A stretch of DNA of 64,000 nt from an uncultured Methanobrevibacter sp. (lineage in GTDB: Archaea > Methanobacteriota > Methanobacteria > Methanobacteriales > Methanobacteriaceae), in NCBI RefSeq assembly GCF_900314615.1, contig NZ_OMWA01000001.1:1-64000 (forward strand), read 5' to 3'. This document shows positions 1 through 8,541 of the stretch, piece by piece (position 1 is the first letter of the stretch; each line of letters opens with the position of its first letter). Below the pieces are notes generated by a model that was not told the DNA's origin, did not search any database, and saw only the letters and a program-made list of their open reading frames with translations. The position numbers and the translations under genes were made by a program.

Positions 1-261
1 GCAAGTATTTCCAACCCTCGTGACTTAGGTCCTAAATATCCTAGAAGACCAGATGATATATTTAGAAGAACTGTAAGAGGAATGTTACCTTTCAAAAAAT
101 CCAAAGGTAAAACTGCATACAAAGGATTAAAAGCTTTTGTTGGCGTACCTGCTGAATATGCAGATGCAGAACTCACTTCAGTTCCTGAAGCAGAATATAA
201 AAATATTAAAAAAGGTATCGAATTAGGAGAAATCTCCAAACTTTTAGGAGCTACCTTTTAG
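1..261 (+). CDS. rpl13: 50S ribosomal protein L13 (C-terminal part)
   Basis: The reading frame is open from base 1 and gives the last 86 residues of archaeal/eukaryotic L13 (uL13), a structural protein of the large ribosomal subunit. Visible family features are the basic stretch PRRPDDIFRRTVRGMLPFKK and the C-terminal KKGIELGEISKLLGATF. The 5' end lies outside the window. S9 follows 18 bases after the stop, the usual archaeal L13-S9-RpoN-RpoK order, so it is the visible head of a ribosomal/transcription operon. Identity is secure from sequence and neighbours. Confidence 0.95.
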   Translation, partial: ASISNPRDLGPKYPRRPDDIFRRTVRGMLPFKKSKGKTAYKGLKAFVGVPAEYADAELTSVPEAEYKNIKKGIELGEISKLLGATF

Positions 262-279
262 ATATATGGATGTGTGATT

Positions 280-681
280 ATGGTTAAAGTTATTCATACA
301 AGTGGAAAACGTAAAACAGCTATCGCAAGGGGTACTGTTAGAGAAGGAACCGGTAAAGTAAGAATCAACAGAGTTCCTTTAGAACTTTATTCCCCAGAGC
401 TTGCTAACTTAAAATTACAAGAACCATTAACTTTAGCTGGAGATTTAGCTAATGAAGTGGATATTAATATCCATGTTGTTGGTGGTGGAGTAATGGGTCA
501 AGCTGAAGCTGCACGTATGGTTATTGCAAAAGGACTCGTACAATGGTCTCAAGATATGGATTTAAAAGAAAAATTCACTCAATATGACAGAACCATGTTA
601 GTAGGTGACCCAAGACGTTCTGAACCTAAAAAATACGGTGGTCCTGGAGCAAGAGCACGTAAACAAAAAAGTTACAGATAA
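280..681 (+). CDS. rps9: 30S ribosomal protein S9
   Basis: Encodes a 133-residue archaeal S9 (uS9), a small-subunit protein whose C-terminal tail reaches the P-site tRNA. Diagnostic are the N-terminal MVKVIHTSGKRKTAIARGT and the basic C-terminus GGPGARARKQKSYR. An in-frame GTG at 274 would add two residues. I prefer ATG 280 because archaeal S9 proteins usually start MxKV and the bases GGATGTG just upstream can act as a ribosome binding site. It sits between rpl13 and rpoN on the same strand. Confidence 0.96.
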   Translation: MVKVIHTSGKRKTAIARGTVREGTGKVRINRVPLELYSPELANLKLQEPLTLAGDLANEVDINIHVVGGGVMGQAEAARMVIAKGLVQWSQDMDLKEKFTQYDRTMLVGDPRRSEPKKYGGPGARARKQKSYR

Positions 682-727
682 ACTCTGTAATTTTAAATTT
701 TATTTAAATTAAAAAAAGATGATATAA

Positions 728-1024
728 ATGATTCCTATTAGATGCTTAAGTTGTGGAAAACCAGTTTCTTCTCATTTCGATGAGTATACAATAAGAATGA
801 TTGGTGGTAAACAGCTATTTCATGAATTAGAAGATCGTGATTTAGTTGGTGCCTTTATGGAACAATTAACTATTGAGAAAAAAGAAGCTAATGAAATTCT
901 TTCTAACTTAGGATTACGTGGCAATTACTCTGGTGATAAATCTAAAGATGTTTTAGATGAATTAGGTTTAACCAGGTACTGTTGTAGAAGAATGTTAATT
1001 TCTCATGTTGAAACATGGGATTAA
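728..1024 (+). CDS. rpoN: RNA polymerase subunit N with an internal insertion
   Basis: Archaeal RNA polymerase subunit N (Rpb10 homologue), a small zinc-binding assembly subunit. The N-terminal MIPIRCLSCGKPVSSHFDEY holds the first zinc cysteines (CLSC), and the C-terminal GLTRYCCRRMLISHVETWD holds the RYCCRR motif with the second pair. The product is 98 residues, whereas the family is usually about 55 to 75. The extra length is roughly 43 residues inserted between the DEY helix and the KDVLDELGL helix (about residues 29-71). The insert ends in NEILSNLGLRGNY, which resembles the following KDVLDELGLTRYC, so a local duplication may have contributed. Reading frame and cysteines are intact. It lies between rps9 and rpoK. 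Confidence 0.93.
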   Translation: MIPIRCLSCGKPVSSHFDEYTIRMIGGKQLFHELEDRDLVGAFMEQLTIEKKEANEILSNLGLRGNYSGDKSKDVLDELGLTRYCCRRMLISHVETWD

Positions 1025-1093
1025 CCGGTTTAGGGATTTTATATTTGAATATAATCTTGGTAAAATATATGCCTAAAAATGGAAGTAATATTC

Positions 1094-1276
1094 ATGAATG
1101 TTGAAAAAAAATTAACAAGGTTTGAAAGGGCTAGACTTCTTGGAGCTAGAGCAATTCAAATATCCATGGGTGCCAGACCTTTAGTTGAAATAACTGACTC
1201 TCTTGACCCAATTGATATAGCTTATGAGGAGTTAAAAGCTGGAGTTTTACCATTAGATGTTATTAGAGATGAATAA
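1094..1276 (+). CDS. rpoK: RNA polymerase subunit K (Rpb6/omega homologue)
   Basis: A 60-residue archaeal RpoK, which clamps the C-terminus of the largest polymerase subunit during assembly. The core LTRFERARLLGARAIQISMG and the acidic end LDPIDIAYEELKAGVLPLDV are typical of the family. An in-frame ATG at 1079 would add five residues. I chose ATG 1094 because it gives the short MNVEKKLTRFE start seen in relatives, but neither start has a convincing ribosome binding site. It follows rpoN and precedes enolase. Confidence 0.9.
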   Translation: MNVEKKLTRFERARLLGARAIQISMGARPLVEITDSLDPIDIAYEELKAGVLPLDVIRDE

Positions 1277-1295
1277 ATAGTTTATCTATTTATTC
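1271..1295 (+). terminator. Hairpin overlapping the rpoK stop codon
   Basis: GAATAAATAG and CTATTTATTC form a perfect 10-base-pair stem with loop TTTAT. The rpoK stop codon lies inside the left arm. The stem is all weak pairs except two G-C and is not followed by a pure T tract, so it may be an attenuator, a 3'-end stabiliser or a weak terminator before eno. Confidence 0.45.
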
Positions 1296-1411
1296 CCAAA
1301 TTTATTTAAAAAAAATAAAAAATACCAACATAACTCTATAAAGAAACTTACTGATTTTTTAAAGAGTATAGATTATATGGTAATAAATTAATTGACACTG
1401 AGGTGTTTTTT

Positions 1412-2656
1412 TTGGATAGTATAATAGAAGATGTCCAAGTTCGTAAGATTTTGGATAGCAGAGGAAACCCAACTATTGAAGTAGATGTAGTTACTTGGAA
1501 TGGTTTTGGTAGAGCTGCTGCACCAAGCGGGGCAAGTACCTGTTCTCGTGAAGTTGTATCTTTTCCAGATGGCGGAGTGGATGTAGTAGTCCGTGAAATG
1601 GAAGATTTTATAGCTTCAGAATTAATTGGTATGGATGCTAATGATATTAACACCATCGATGAAGTCTTAAAAGAGATTGATGGTACTGATAACTTAGCGG
1701 CTATTGGGGGAAATACTACTGTAGCTATTTCTATGGCCGTAGCTAAAGCCGCTGCACAATCTTATAACATGCCACTATACAAATACATTGGTGGTCACTT
1801 AGTTAATGAATTACCATTCCCTTTAGGAAATATGATGAATGGTGGTGCACATGCGGGCGTAAATGCACCTGATATCCAGGAATTTCTGGTAGTGCCTACT
1901 GGAGCTAATAGCGTTGTCGAAGCTGTTTTCGCAAATGCTAGTGTTCATAAAAGACTAAAAGAATTAATTCAGACTAAAGACTCTAACTTTACTGGTGGTA
2001 AAGGTGACGAAGGAGGATGGGTGCCTAACATAACCAATGATGCTGCTTTGGAAATTCAGGCTAAAGCATGTGAAGAGATTGGCGATGAATTAGGTATTGA
2101 GATTAGACCTTCTTTGGACATGGCAGCTTCTGAACTATGGAATGCAGATGAGCAGAAATACGTTTATGCTCAAGATGGTGTTAAAAGAGACACCGGCGAT
2201 CAAATTGATTTCGTAAAAGATATTATCGATACTTATAATATGTTTTATGTAGAAGACCCATTTGATGAATCCGATTTCAATGGATTTTCTGAGTTAACCT
2301 CAAAAGTGGGTGAAAAATGTTTAATTTGTGGCGATGATTTATTTGTAACTAATAAGGAATTATTAGCTAAAGGAATCGAAACTAAAGCTGCAAATGCTAT
2401 TATCATCAAGCCTAATCAGATTGGTTCATTATCTGAAACTTATGCTACTGTAAAACTGGCAAAAGAAAATGATATTATTCCTGTTGTATCACACAGGTCT
2501 GGTGAAACCACTGATGAGACTATTGCACATTTGGCTGTTGGTTTATCATGTCCAATGATTAAAACAGGAGCCATCGGCGGTGAAAGAATAGCAAAATTAA
2601 ATGAACTTATTCGCATCGAAGAAGAACTTTTAAATCCACAGATGGGTAAATTTTAA
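1412..2656 (+). CDS. eno: Enolase (phosphopyruvate hydratase)
   Basis: Enolase interconverts 2-phosphoglycerate and phosphoenolpyruvate; in methanogens it serves gluconeogenesis in the cytoplasm. The 414-residue product has the N-terminal VRKILDSRGNPTIEVDV, the APSGAST loop, GGWVPN, the acidic metal ligands in VEDPFDE and CGDD, the catalytic lysine in IIKPNQIGS, and the C-terminal SHRSGETTDETIAHLAVG. The start is set at TTG 1412 because GAGGTG at 1400-1405 sits six bases upstream. The in-frame GTG at 1403 is itself part of that ribosome binding site. Its place between rpoK and rps2 is the common archaeal arrangement. Confidence 0.95.
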   Translation: MDSIIEDVQVRKILDSRGNPTIEVDVVTWNGFGRAAAPSGASTCSREVVSFPDGGVDVVVREMEDFIASELIGMDANDINTIDEVLKEIDGTDNLAAIGGNTTVAISMAVAKAAAQSYNMPLYKYIGGHLVNELPFPLGNMMNGGAHAGVNAPDIQEFLVVPTGANSVVEAVFANASVHKRLKELIQTKDSNFTGGKGDEGGWVPNITNDAALEIQAKACEEIGDELGIEIRPSLDMAASELWNADEQKYVYAQDGVKRDTGDQIDFVKDIIDTYNMFYVEDPFDESDFNGFSELTSKVGEKCLICGDDLFVTNKELLAKGIETKAANAIIIKPNQIGSLSETYATVKLAKENDIIPVVSHRSGETTDETIAHLAVGLSCPMIKTGAIGGERIAKLNELIRIEEELLNPQMGKF

Positions 2657-2680
2657 GAAAAAATACATGGAGATTATACG

Positions 2681-2875
2681 ATGTCAAAAGTAATACTTGA
2701 TTACGATAAATGTGATGGTGCTGACTGTGCAGAATGTGCTGATGTTTGCCCAATGGAAGTTTTAGTACTCGAAGGAGATAAAATAGAAATTCACAATCCT
2801 GAAGACTGCAGTTATTGTGAAGTATGTATGGATGTATGTCCAAACGAATGTATTCAAATTGAAGATGAAGATTAA
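2681..2875 (+). CDS. Ferredoxin with two 4Fe-4S clusters
   Basis: A 64-residue acidic electron carrier of the bacterial-type ferredoxin class. The first cluster motif is irregular, CDGADCAECADVCP (an extra spacing between the first two cysteines), and the second is regular, CSYCEVCMDVCP. It lies 24 bases after eno and 22 bases before rps2 in the same direction, so it is co-transcribed with housekeeping genes. Its redox partner cannot be read from the sequence. Confidence 0.9.
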   Translation: MSKVILDYDKCDGADCAECADVCPMEVLVLEGDKIEIHNPEDCSYCEVCMDVCPNECIQIEDED

Positions 2876-2897
2876 ATTAGATAAAAGGTGATTATTA

Positions 2898-3497
2898 ATG
2901 GCTAACGAACTTTTAATTGACTTAGATAATTATTTAGCAGCAGGTTTACATATCGGAACCCAACAAAAAACAAGTGATATGGAAAAATACATATTCAGAG
3001 TAAGATCTGATGGTTTATACGTTTTAGATATTCAAAAAACTGATGAAAGAATCAGACAAATTGCAAAACTTTTAGCAAAATACGACCCGGAAGATATTTT
3101 AGTAGTAGCTACCCGTCAATATGGTCAAGCTCCTGTTAAAAAATTCGGTGAAATTACCGGAGCAAAAACCATTCCTGGCAGATTCATCCCTGGTACTTTA
3201 ACCAACCCAAATTATGCTAAATTTATCGAACCAAAAATTATTGTTGTAACTGACCCAAGATCAGACGCACAAGCAATTTTAGAATCCAAACAAAACGGTA
3301 TTCCTGTTGTCGCATTATGTGATACTGAAAACTTACTCAGTTTTGTTGACATTGCTGTACCTGTAAACAACAAAGGTAGAAAAGCTATTGCATTAGTTTA
3401 CTGGTTACTCGCTAGACAAATTTTAAGAGAAAGAGGAGATATTCCTGAAGACGGTGACTTAGATATAGAACCAACCGACTTTGAACTTAAATTCTAA
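2898..3497 (+). CDS. rps2: 30S ribosomal protein S2
   Basis: A 199-residue archaeal S2 (uS2), a late-assembling small-subunit protein. The N-terminal LAAGLHIGTQQKT, the central RFIPGTLTNPN and PKIIVVTDPRSDAQA, and the C-terminal region IAVPVNNKGRKAIALVYWLL are all family features. AAAAGGTGAT upstream of ATG 2898 gives a good ribosome binding site. It is followed ten bases later by the MEMO1 gene, as in many methanogens. Confidence 0.96.
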   Translation: MANELLIDLDNYLAAGLHIGTQQKTSDMEKYIFRVRSDGLYVLDIQKTDERIRQIAKLLAKYDPEDILVVATRQYGQAPVKKFGEITGAKTIPGRFIPGTLTNPNYAKFIEPKIIVVTDPRSDAQAILESKQNGIPVVALCDTENLLSFVDIAVPVNNKGRKAIALVYWLLARQILRERGDIPEDGDLDIEPTDFELKF

Positions 3498-3506
3498 ATG
3501 ATTTAA

Positions 3507-4355
3507 ATGATTAGAAAACCTGCTGTTGCTGGAGCGTTTTATCCGGATAATCCTGATATTCTTAAAAAAACTATTGAGGATTGTTTTTTAGACAAAAGAG
3601 GTGTTGGTGAAATACCAACGCTTAATTCTTTTGATGGTCTAGATTATCCTTTAAACATTATGGTTCCGCATGCAGGTTATCAATATTCTGGTGCAATAGC
3701 CAGTCACGGCTATTGCAAATTAGTTCAAAATGGTTTTCCGGAAGTATTTATTATTCTAAGTCCTAATCACACTGGTTTGGGCAGTGAAGTTTCTGTTTTT
3801 AATGAAGGCGAATGGATTACTCCGTTAGGTAATATTGAAGTTGACGGGGAATTTGCAGATTCAATTATTTCACATTCAGATATTGCATCTGCAGATTTCA
3901 TGGCTCACATTCGTGAACACAGCATTGAAGTTCAGCTGCCTTTCCTACAGTATTTTTCAAATGATTTTAAAATAGTTCCAATTACTATGGGATCCCAGTC
4001 ATTTTCCGCTTCAAGCGATTTGGCAAAGGCAATTTTTGATGCTGCAAATGAATTGAACAAGTCTTATGCAGTTATTGCAAGCACTGATTTATCCCATTTT
4101 AACAATCAGGAAAAAGCTAATAAAGTGGATAACTTTGTTCTGGAAGATATTGGAGAGATGAATGAATTCAAACTCTTTGAAGAAGTTGTTCAGTATAACA
4201 TTACCATGTGTGGTTACGGTCCGGTAATTACAACCATTTATCTTTCAAAAATGTCAGATAAAAACAGTTGTGATATATTGTCCTATGGGACAAGTGGAGA
4301 TGTTACCGGAGACTTTACTTCTGTTGTCGGGTATGCTTCAGGTATTTTTAAATAA
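3507..4355 (+). CDS. MEMO1 family protein
   Basis: A 282-residue MEMO1-family protein, related in fold to class III extradiol dioxygenases. Putative metal ligands are visible as histidines in MVPHAGYQYSG and SPNHTGLG and a cysteine in ITMCGYGP, matching the His/His/Cys copper site reported for human MEMO1. ASTDLSHF is another family motif. The archaeal role is not established. It lies between rps2 and mevalonate kinase, a conserved neighbourhood in methanogens, with only nine bases to each side, so it is co-transcribed with both. The AmmeMemoRadiSam partners are not present here. Confidence 0.9.
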   Translation: MIRKPAVAGAFYPDNPDILKKTIEDCFLDKRGVGEIPTLNSFDGLDYPLNIMVPHAGYQYSGAIASHGYCKLVQNGFPEVFIILSPNHTGLGSEVSVFNEGEWITPLGNIEVDGEFADSIISHSDIASADFMAHIREHSIEVQLPFLQYFSNDFKIVPITMGSQSFSASSDLAKAIFDAANELNKSYAVIASTDLSHFNNQEKANKVDNFVLEDIGEMNEFKLFEEVVQYNITMCGYGPVITTIYLSKMSDKNSCDILSYGTSGDVTGDFTSVVGYASGIFK

Positions 4356-4364
4356 GGTGTGCAT

Positions 4365-5327
4365 ATGATAGCAAAGGCCTCAGCTCCTGCAAAAGCAATA
4401 TTATTTGGTGAACATTCAGTTGTTTATGATGAACCTGCTATTGCCGGTGCTGTTAATAAAAGAGCTTACATTACAGTTAAGGAATCTCAATGCGATAAAT
4501 CTATTTTTAGAGCACCTAATATTAATTTTGAAGCGGAATTACTTACCCGAGAAAAGAAATATATTTTAAGAAAAGGAAAACCAGGTATTATTCGATATAT
4601 TTTGGAATCTCTTTATAGAGTTCACGACCACACTCCAATAGACATTACCCTAAATTCCAACGTACCTATCGGCTCAGGATTAGGGTCATCTGCTGCAGTT
4701 ACAGTAGCTACTCTGGCAGCATTATACCGATATCACAATATTCGTTTTAACAAAAAATCTTTAGCTCATGATGCTCACATGGTTGAACAGGCAGTTCAGG
4801 GAGTTGCAAGTCCTTTGGATACTTTAGTATCTACCTATGGTGGCCTTGTATATTTATCCAGAAATAAGCAGGTTGAGCATTTCAATGTTAATTTTAATGT
4901 TCCGTTTGTTGTTGGTTTTACCACAAAACACGGAAACACAGGAAAAATGGTTAAAGATGTAAGATCTCTTAAAAATAGAAATCCTAAAATCATTAATCCA
5001 GTAATATCCTCAATGGGTAATTTGACCAATTATGCAAAGCAGGCTATTTTAAAAAGAGACTTTAATAAAGTTGGGGAATTGATGAATATTAATCATGGAT
5101 TTTTAGATGTTTTAGGAGTTAATACTTTAGAATTATCTAGAATGGTTTATAATGCAAGGGAAGCTGGAGCTATAGGTTCAAAAACTACTGGTGCCGGTGG
5201 AGGAGGCAGTATTATTGCTCTTTGCCCTGGAAAAGTGGAACAAGTGGCAGAAGCTATTAATCGTGATGATAATGTTTTAAAAATCCGTTTCACACGTAAA
5301 GGAGTTTCTTCAAGGGTGTACAAGTGA
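4365..5327 (+). CDS. mvk: Mevalonate kinase
   Basis: GHMP-family kinase that phosphorylates mevalonate to 5-phosphomevalonate, an early step in archaeal membrane lipid synthesis. Motifs are APAKAILFGEHSVVYDEPAI near the N-terminus, the ATP-binding loop NVPIGSGLGSSAAVTVA, and KTTGAGGGGSIIAL near the C-terminus. ATG 4365 is preferred over GTG 4359, which overlaps the ribosome binding site AAGGTG. The 320 residues match the family. It starts a five-gene run (mvk, IPK, fni, RNase J, prenyl transferase) with gaps of only 3 to 11 bases. Confidence 0.95.
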   Translation: MIAKASAPAKAILFGEHSVVYDEPAIAGAVNKRAYITVKESQCDKSIFRAPNINFEAELLTREKKYILRKGKPGIIRYILESLYRVHDHTPIDITLNSNVPIGSGLGSSAAVTVATLAALYRYHNIRFNKKSLAHDAHMVEQAVQGVASPLDTLVSTYGGLVYLSRNKQVEHFNVNFNVPFVVGFTTKHGNTGKMVKDVRSLKNRNPKIINPVISSMGNLTNYAKQAILKRDFNKVGELMNINHGFLDVLGVNTLELSRMVYNAREAGAIGSKTTGAGGGGSIIALCPGKVEQVAEAINRDDNVLKIRFTRKGVSSRVYK

Positions 5328-5331
5328 TTTT

Positions 5332-6132
5332 ATGATTATTTTAAAAATTGGTGGCAGTATTTTAACAAATAAAGACTCATCAAAAAGTGAAGTTGATGAG
5401 GAATCTTTGAAAAGAATTGCATCCGAAATCAAATCTTCTCTTGATAATGAAAATAAAGAATTGATTATTGTACACGGTGCAGGTTCTTTTGGACATCCTC
5501 CTGCCAAACAATACAGAATCGGTGAAAAGTTTGCAGAAGATGAATATCCTGAAAAAAGAATTGGTTTCAGTAAAACTCAAAATGCCGTTAAAAAATTAAA
5601 CATGCTAATTTGTGAAGCTTTCATTGATGAAGGTTTGCCTGTTGTTGCAATTCCAGCATCAAGTTTTATGAGCGCTGCAAATAAGAGGATTACTGAAGGA
5701 AATCTGGATTATTTCAGTAAATATTTAAGTAAAGGATTTATTCCTGTCATTTATGGTGATGTTGTTTTAGATTCTGAGCTGGAAATATGTGTAATTTCCG
5801 GAGACCAGTTAATACAATATCTTGCAAGGAATCTCAATCCGACTCAGGTGATTCTTGGGACTGATGTCGATGGAGTTTACAATAAAAATCCTAAAACTCA
5901 TGATGATGCAATATTTTTTGAGAAATTCTCCTCACTTGAAGATCTGGATACATTAGAAGGAACAACCAATGTGGATGTTACTGGTGGAATGGTTGGTAAA
6001 ATTAAAGAACTTTTATATTTAGCTGATTTAGGAATTGAATCTAAAATAATAAATGCTGAAGTTAAAGATAATATTTTCAAAGTATTGGAAAATGAAGACG
6101 TTAAAGGAACTGTAATTTCAAGGGGAAATTAA
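5332..6132 (+). CDS. ipk: Isopentenyl phosphate kinase
   Basis: Amino-acid-kinase-fold enzyme that converts isopentenyl phosphate to isopentenyl diphosphate, the last phosphorylation of the archaeal modified mevalonate pathway. The 266-residue product begins MIILKIGGSILTNKD (ATP-binding lysine and glycines). It carries VHGAGSFGHPPAKQY, whose histidine is the substrate-binding residue that distinguishes IPK from related kinases. GDVVLD and LGTDVDGVYNKNP are further family motifs. It is tightly packed between mvk and fni. Confidence 0.94.
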   Translation: MIILKIGGSILTNKDSSKSEVDEESLKRIASEIKSSLDNENKELIIVHGAGSFGHPPAKQYRIGEKFAEDEYPEKRIGFSKTQNAVKKLNMLICEAFIDEGLPVVAIPASSFMSAANKRITEGNLDYFSKYLSKGFIPVIYGDVVLDSELEICVISGDQLIQYLARNLNPTQVILGTDVDGVYNKNPKTHDDAIFFEKFSSLEDLDTLEGTTNVDVTGGMVGKIKELLYLADLGIESKIINAEVKDNIFKVLENEDVKGTVISRGN

Positions 6133-6136
6133 AAGT

Positions 6137-7183
6137 ATGATTTCAGATAGAAAATTAGAGCATTTATTAATTTGTGAAAATTATGATGTGGAGTTTAAGA
6201 ATAAGACTACAGGTTTTGAAGACATTGAACTGATTCATAATGTCCTGCCTGAAATTGATAAAAATGAAATAGATTTATCAACTTCTGTTTTTGGTAAAAA
6301 ATTAAACTCCCCTTTATTTATTACTGCAATTACTGGAGGACACCCTGCAGCAAAACCTATCAATAAGGAATTGGCAATTGCAGCTGAAAGCAATAATATT
6401 GCTTTGGGAGTTGGTTCCCAAAGGGCTGCATGTGAACATCCTGAACTTGAAGATACTTATACTGTTGTTCGTGAAAATGCACCTGACTGTTTACTGGTTG
6501 GTAATATTGGTGCTCCTCAACTTAATTTGGCTGAAAAAGCTGTTGAAATATTGGATGCAGATATTTTAGCAATTCATTTAAACCCTCTTCAGGAATCAAT
6601 TCAACCTGAAGGTGACTTGGATGCTAGAGGTTATACTAATTTAATTAATCAGATTACAGAATCTGTAGATATTCCTGTTCTGGCAAAGGAAACCGGCTGT
6701 GGAATTTCTGGAGAATCTGCAAAAACTTTAGTTGATGCAGGTGTTGATTTTATTGACATTGAAGGTGCCGGCGGAACAAGCTGGGCGGCTGTTGAAACAT
6801 ACCGTGCTGAAGACAAACATTTCGGAGAAATATTCTGGGATTGGGGAATTCCTACTGCTATCAGTACTGTTGAAGTAACCAATGCAGTTGATGTTCCTGT
6901 CATATCCTCCGGTGGTATAAGGAATGGTCTTGAAGCAGCTAAAGCTATTGCTCTTGGAGCAGATGCTGTTGGAATGGCTTTACCTTTCCTTAAAAATTGT
7001 ACATCACAGGATCAACTTAACGAATTTATTCACAGATTTAATGATTCTTTAAGGATTGCAATGTTCTTAGTGGGGGCTAAAAATATAGAAGAATTAAAAC
7101 AAAGCAATCTTGTTATACATGGAAAAACAAGGGAGTGGCTCAATGAAAGAGGAATTAACACTAAAAATTATTCAAGGAGATAA
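6137..7183 (+). CDS. fni: Type 2 isopentenyl-diphosphate delta-isomerase
   Basis: FMN-dependent enzyme that isomerises isopentenyl to dimethylallyl diphosphate in a TIM-barrel fold. Evidence includes the N-terminal RKLEHLLIC, FITAITGGHPAAKPIN, the flavin-binding GVGSQRAA, ETGCGISGE, the acidic metal-site region DIEGAGGTSWA, and SSGGIRNGLEAAKAIALGAD near the phosphate site. The 348 residues match the family. It lies four bases after IPK and three before RNase J. Confidence 0.95.
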   Translation: MISDRKLEHLLICENYDVEFKNKTTGFEDIELIHNVLPEIDKNEIDLSTSVFGKKLNSPLFITAITGGHPAAKPINKELAIAAESNNIALGVGSQRAACEHPELEDTYTVVRENAPDCLLVGNIGAPQLNLAEKAVEILDADILAIHLNPLQESIQPEGDLDARGYTNLINQITESVDIPVLAKETGCGISGESAKTLVDAGVDFIDIEGAGGTSWAAVETYRAEDKHFGEIFWDWGIPTAISTVEVTNAVDVPVISSGGIRNGLEAAKAIALGADAVGMALPFLKNCTSQDQLNEFIHRFNDSLRIAMFLVGAKNIEELKQSNLVIHGKTREWLNERGINTKNYSRR

Positions 7184-7186
7184 ACA

Positions 7187-8530
7187 ATGAGCGTAGAAGT
7201 AATCGCTATAGGCGGATATCAAGAAGTCGGGAAGAACATGACTGCGATTCGCATTGGTGAAGATGTTGTAATCTTCGATATGGGAATCCATCTTGATAGG
7301 ATTAGTATGCATGAAGATACTGATATTGATAGGATGCATAGCCTAGATTTAATTGAAAGAGGAGTTATTCCGGACGATACATTAATGAAAGATGTTGACG
7401 GTAAAGTTAAAGGAATAGTTTTCTCTCACGGTCACTTAGACCATATTGGTGCAGTTGCTAAATTGGCACACAGGTATGACGCACCGTTAATTGGAACACC
7501 ATATACCGCAGCTTTAATTGAAAAACAAATTAAAGGCGAACGTAAATTCAAAGTAACAAATCCAATCAGACCTTTGAATCCTGGAAGCAAACTAAAATTA
7601 TCTAAAGACATTACTTTGGAATTTGTTCAATCAACACACAGTATTCCTCAAGCGGTATTTCCAGTATTGCATACTCCGGAAGGAGTTATCGTTTATGCAT
7701 TGGATTTTAAATTTGATAACCATCAGAAAGTTTCTCCACCGCCGGATTATAAAAGATTAAGGGAACTTGGAAGGAAAGGAGTTCTTGCTTTAATTGTGGA
7801 GACAACTAACGCTAAAAATTATAATGAAGTTAAAACTCATTCAGAAAGAATTGCAAGAAATATTTTAGAAGATGTAATGAAAGGACCTCTTCAAGAAAAG
7901 ACCGGTATGATTGTTACCACATTTTCATCTCATGTTGAAAGGGTTCAGGCTATCGCAGACATTGCTAAAAAAAGCCATAGGGAAATATTTTTCCTTGGAA
8001 GGTCTATGGAACGTTTCTGCGGAATCGCACAAAAATTAGGAATTTTAAAGTTACCTAAGAATGCCAGCATCTATGGCTCTCCTAAAGCTGTAAATAAAGC
8101 TTTAATGAAAGCTGATGAAGATAGGGCAAACTATTTGCTTGTTACTACAGGTCACCAGGGTGAACCTGATGCACTGCTTCCAAGAATAGCAAACGGCAGA
8201 ACTCCATTCAACATTAAAAAAGGAGATAACGTAATCATATCTGCACCTATTATTCCGAATCCAACCAATGCTGCAAACAGGCACATTATGGAAAGGAGAT
8301 TGAAATTAAAAGGTGCAAGAATTTATCCGAATGCTCATGTTTCCGGTCACGCTGGAAGAGAAGACCACAGGGAATTCTTACGTATGTTAAAACCACAACA
8401 TATTATTCCAGCTCACGGAGATTTATCAATGCTTGCAGCTTATGCTGAACTTGCTGAAGAAGAAGGATACAGAATAGGATATGATATTCATATTTTAAGA
8501 AATGCTCAGGCACAAGTTTTCAAAGGTTAA
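7187..8530 (+). CDS. rnj: Ribonuclease J (beta-CASP metallo-RNase)
   Basis: A 447-residue archaeal RNase J, a zinc-dependent beta-lactamase-fold exo/endoribonuclease of RNA turnover. The metal motif FSHGHLDHIGAV lies around residues 84-95. Further metal-ligand regions are STHSIPQA and the C-terminal IIPAHGDLSM, and beta-CASP features such as TTGHQGEPDALLPRIA are clear. Its place inside the isoprenoid operon, three bases after fni and eleven before the prenyl transferase, is a methanogen arrangement with no obvious functional link. Confidence 0.93.
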   Translation: MSVEVIAIGGYQEVGKNMTAIRIGEDVVIFDMGIHLDRISMHEDTDIDRMHSLDLIERGVIPDDTLMKDVDGKVKGIVFSHGHLDHIGAVAKLAHRYDAPLIGTPYTAALIEKQIKGERKFKVTNPIRPLNPGSKLKLSKDITLEFVQSTHSIPQAVFPVLHTPEGVIVYALDFKFDNHQKVSPPPDYKRLRELGRKGVLALIVETTNAKNYNEVKTHSERIARNILEDVMKGPLQEKTGMIVTTFSSHVERVQAIADIAKKSHREIFFLGRSMERFCGIAQKLGILKLPKNASIYGSPKAVNKALMKADEDRANYLLVTTGHQGEPDALLPRIANGRTPFNIKKGDNVIISAPIIPNPTNAANRHIMERRLKLKGARIYPNAHVSGHAGREDHREFLRMLKPQHIIPAHGDLSMLAAYAELAEEEGYRIGYDIHILRNAQAQVFKG

Positions 8531-8541
8531 GAGGGATAAAA

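Noticed and set aside
728..1024. Intein in RpoN
   Set aside because: The insert is only about 43 residues and lacks splicing-junction Cys/Ser and His-Asn residues; inteins are more than 130 residues.
1348..1656. Minus-strand open frame over the enolase start
   Set aside because: It is the antisense shadow of eno, whose identity is certain; the same applies to the other long antisense frames over known genes.
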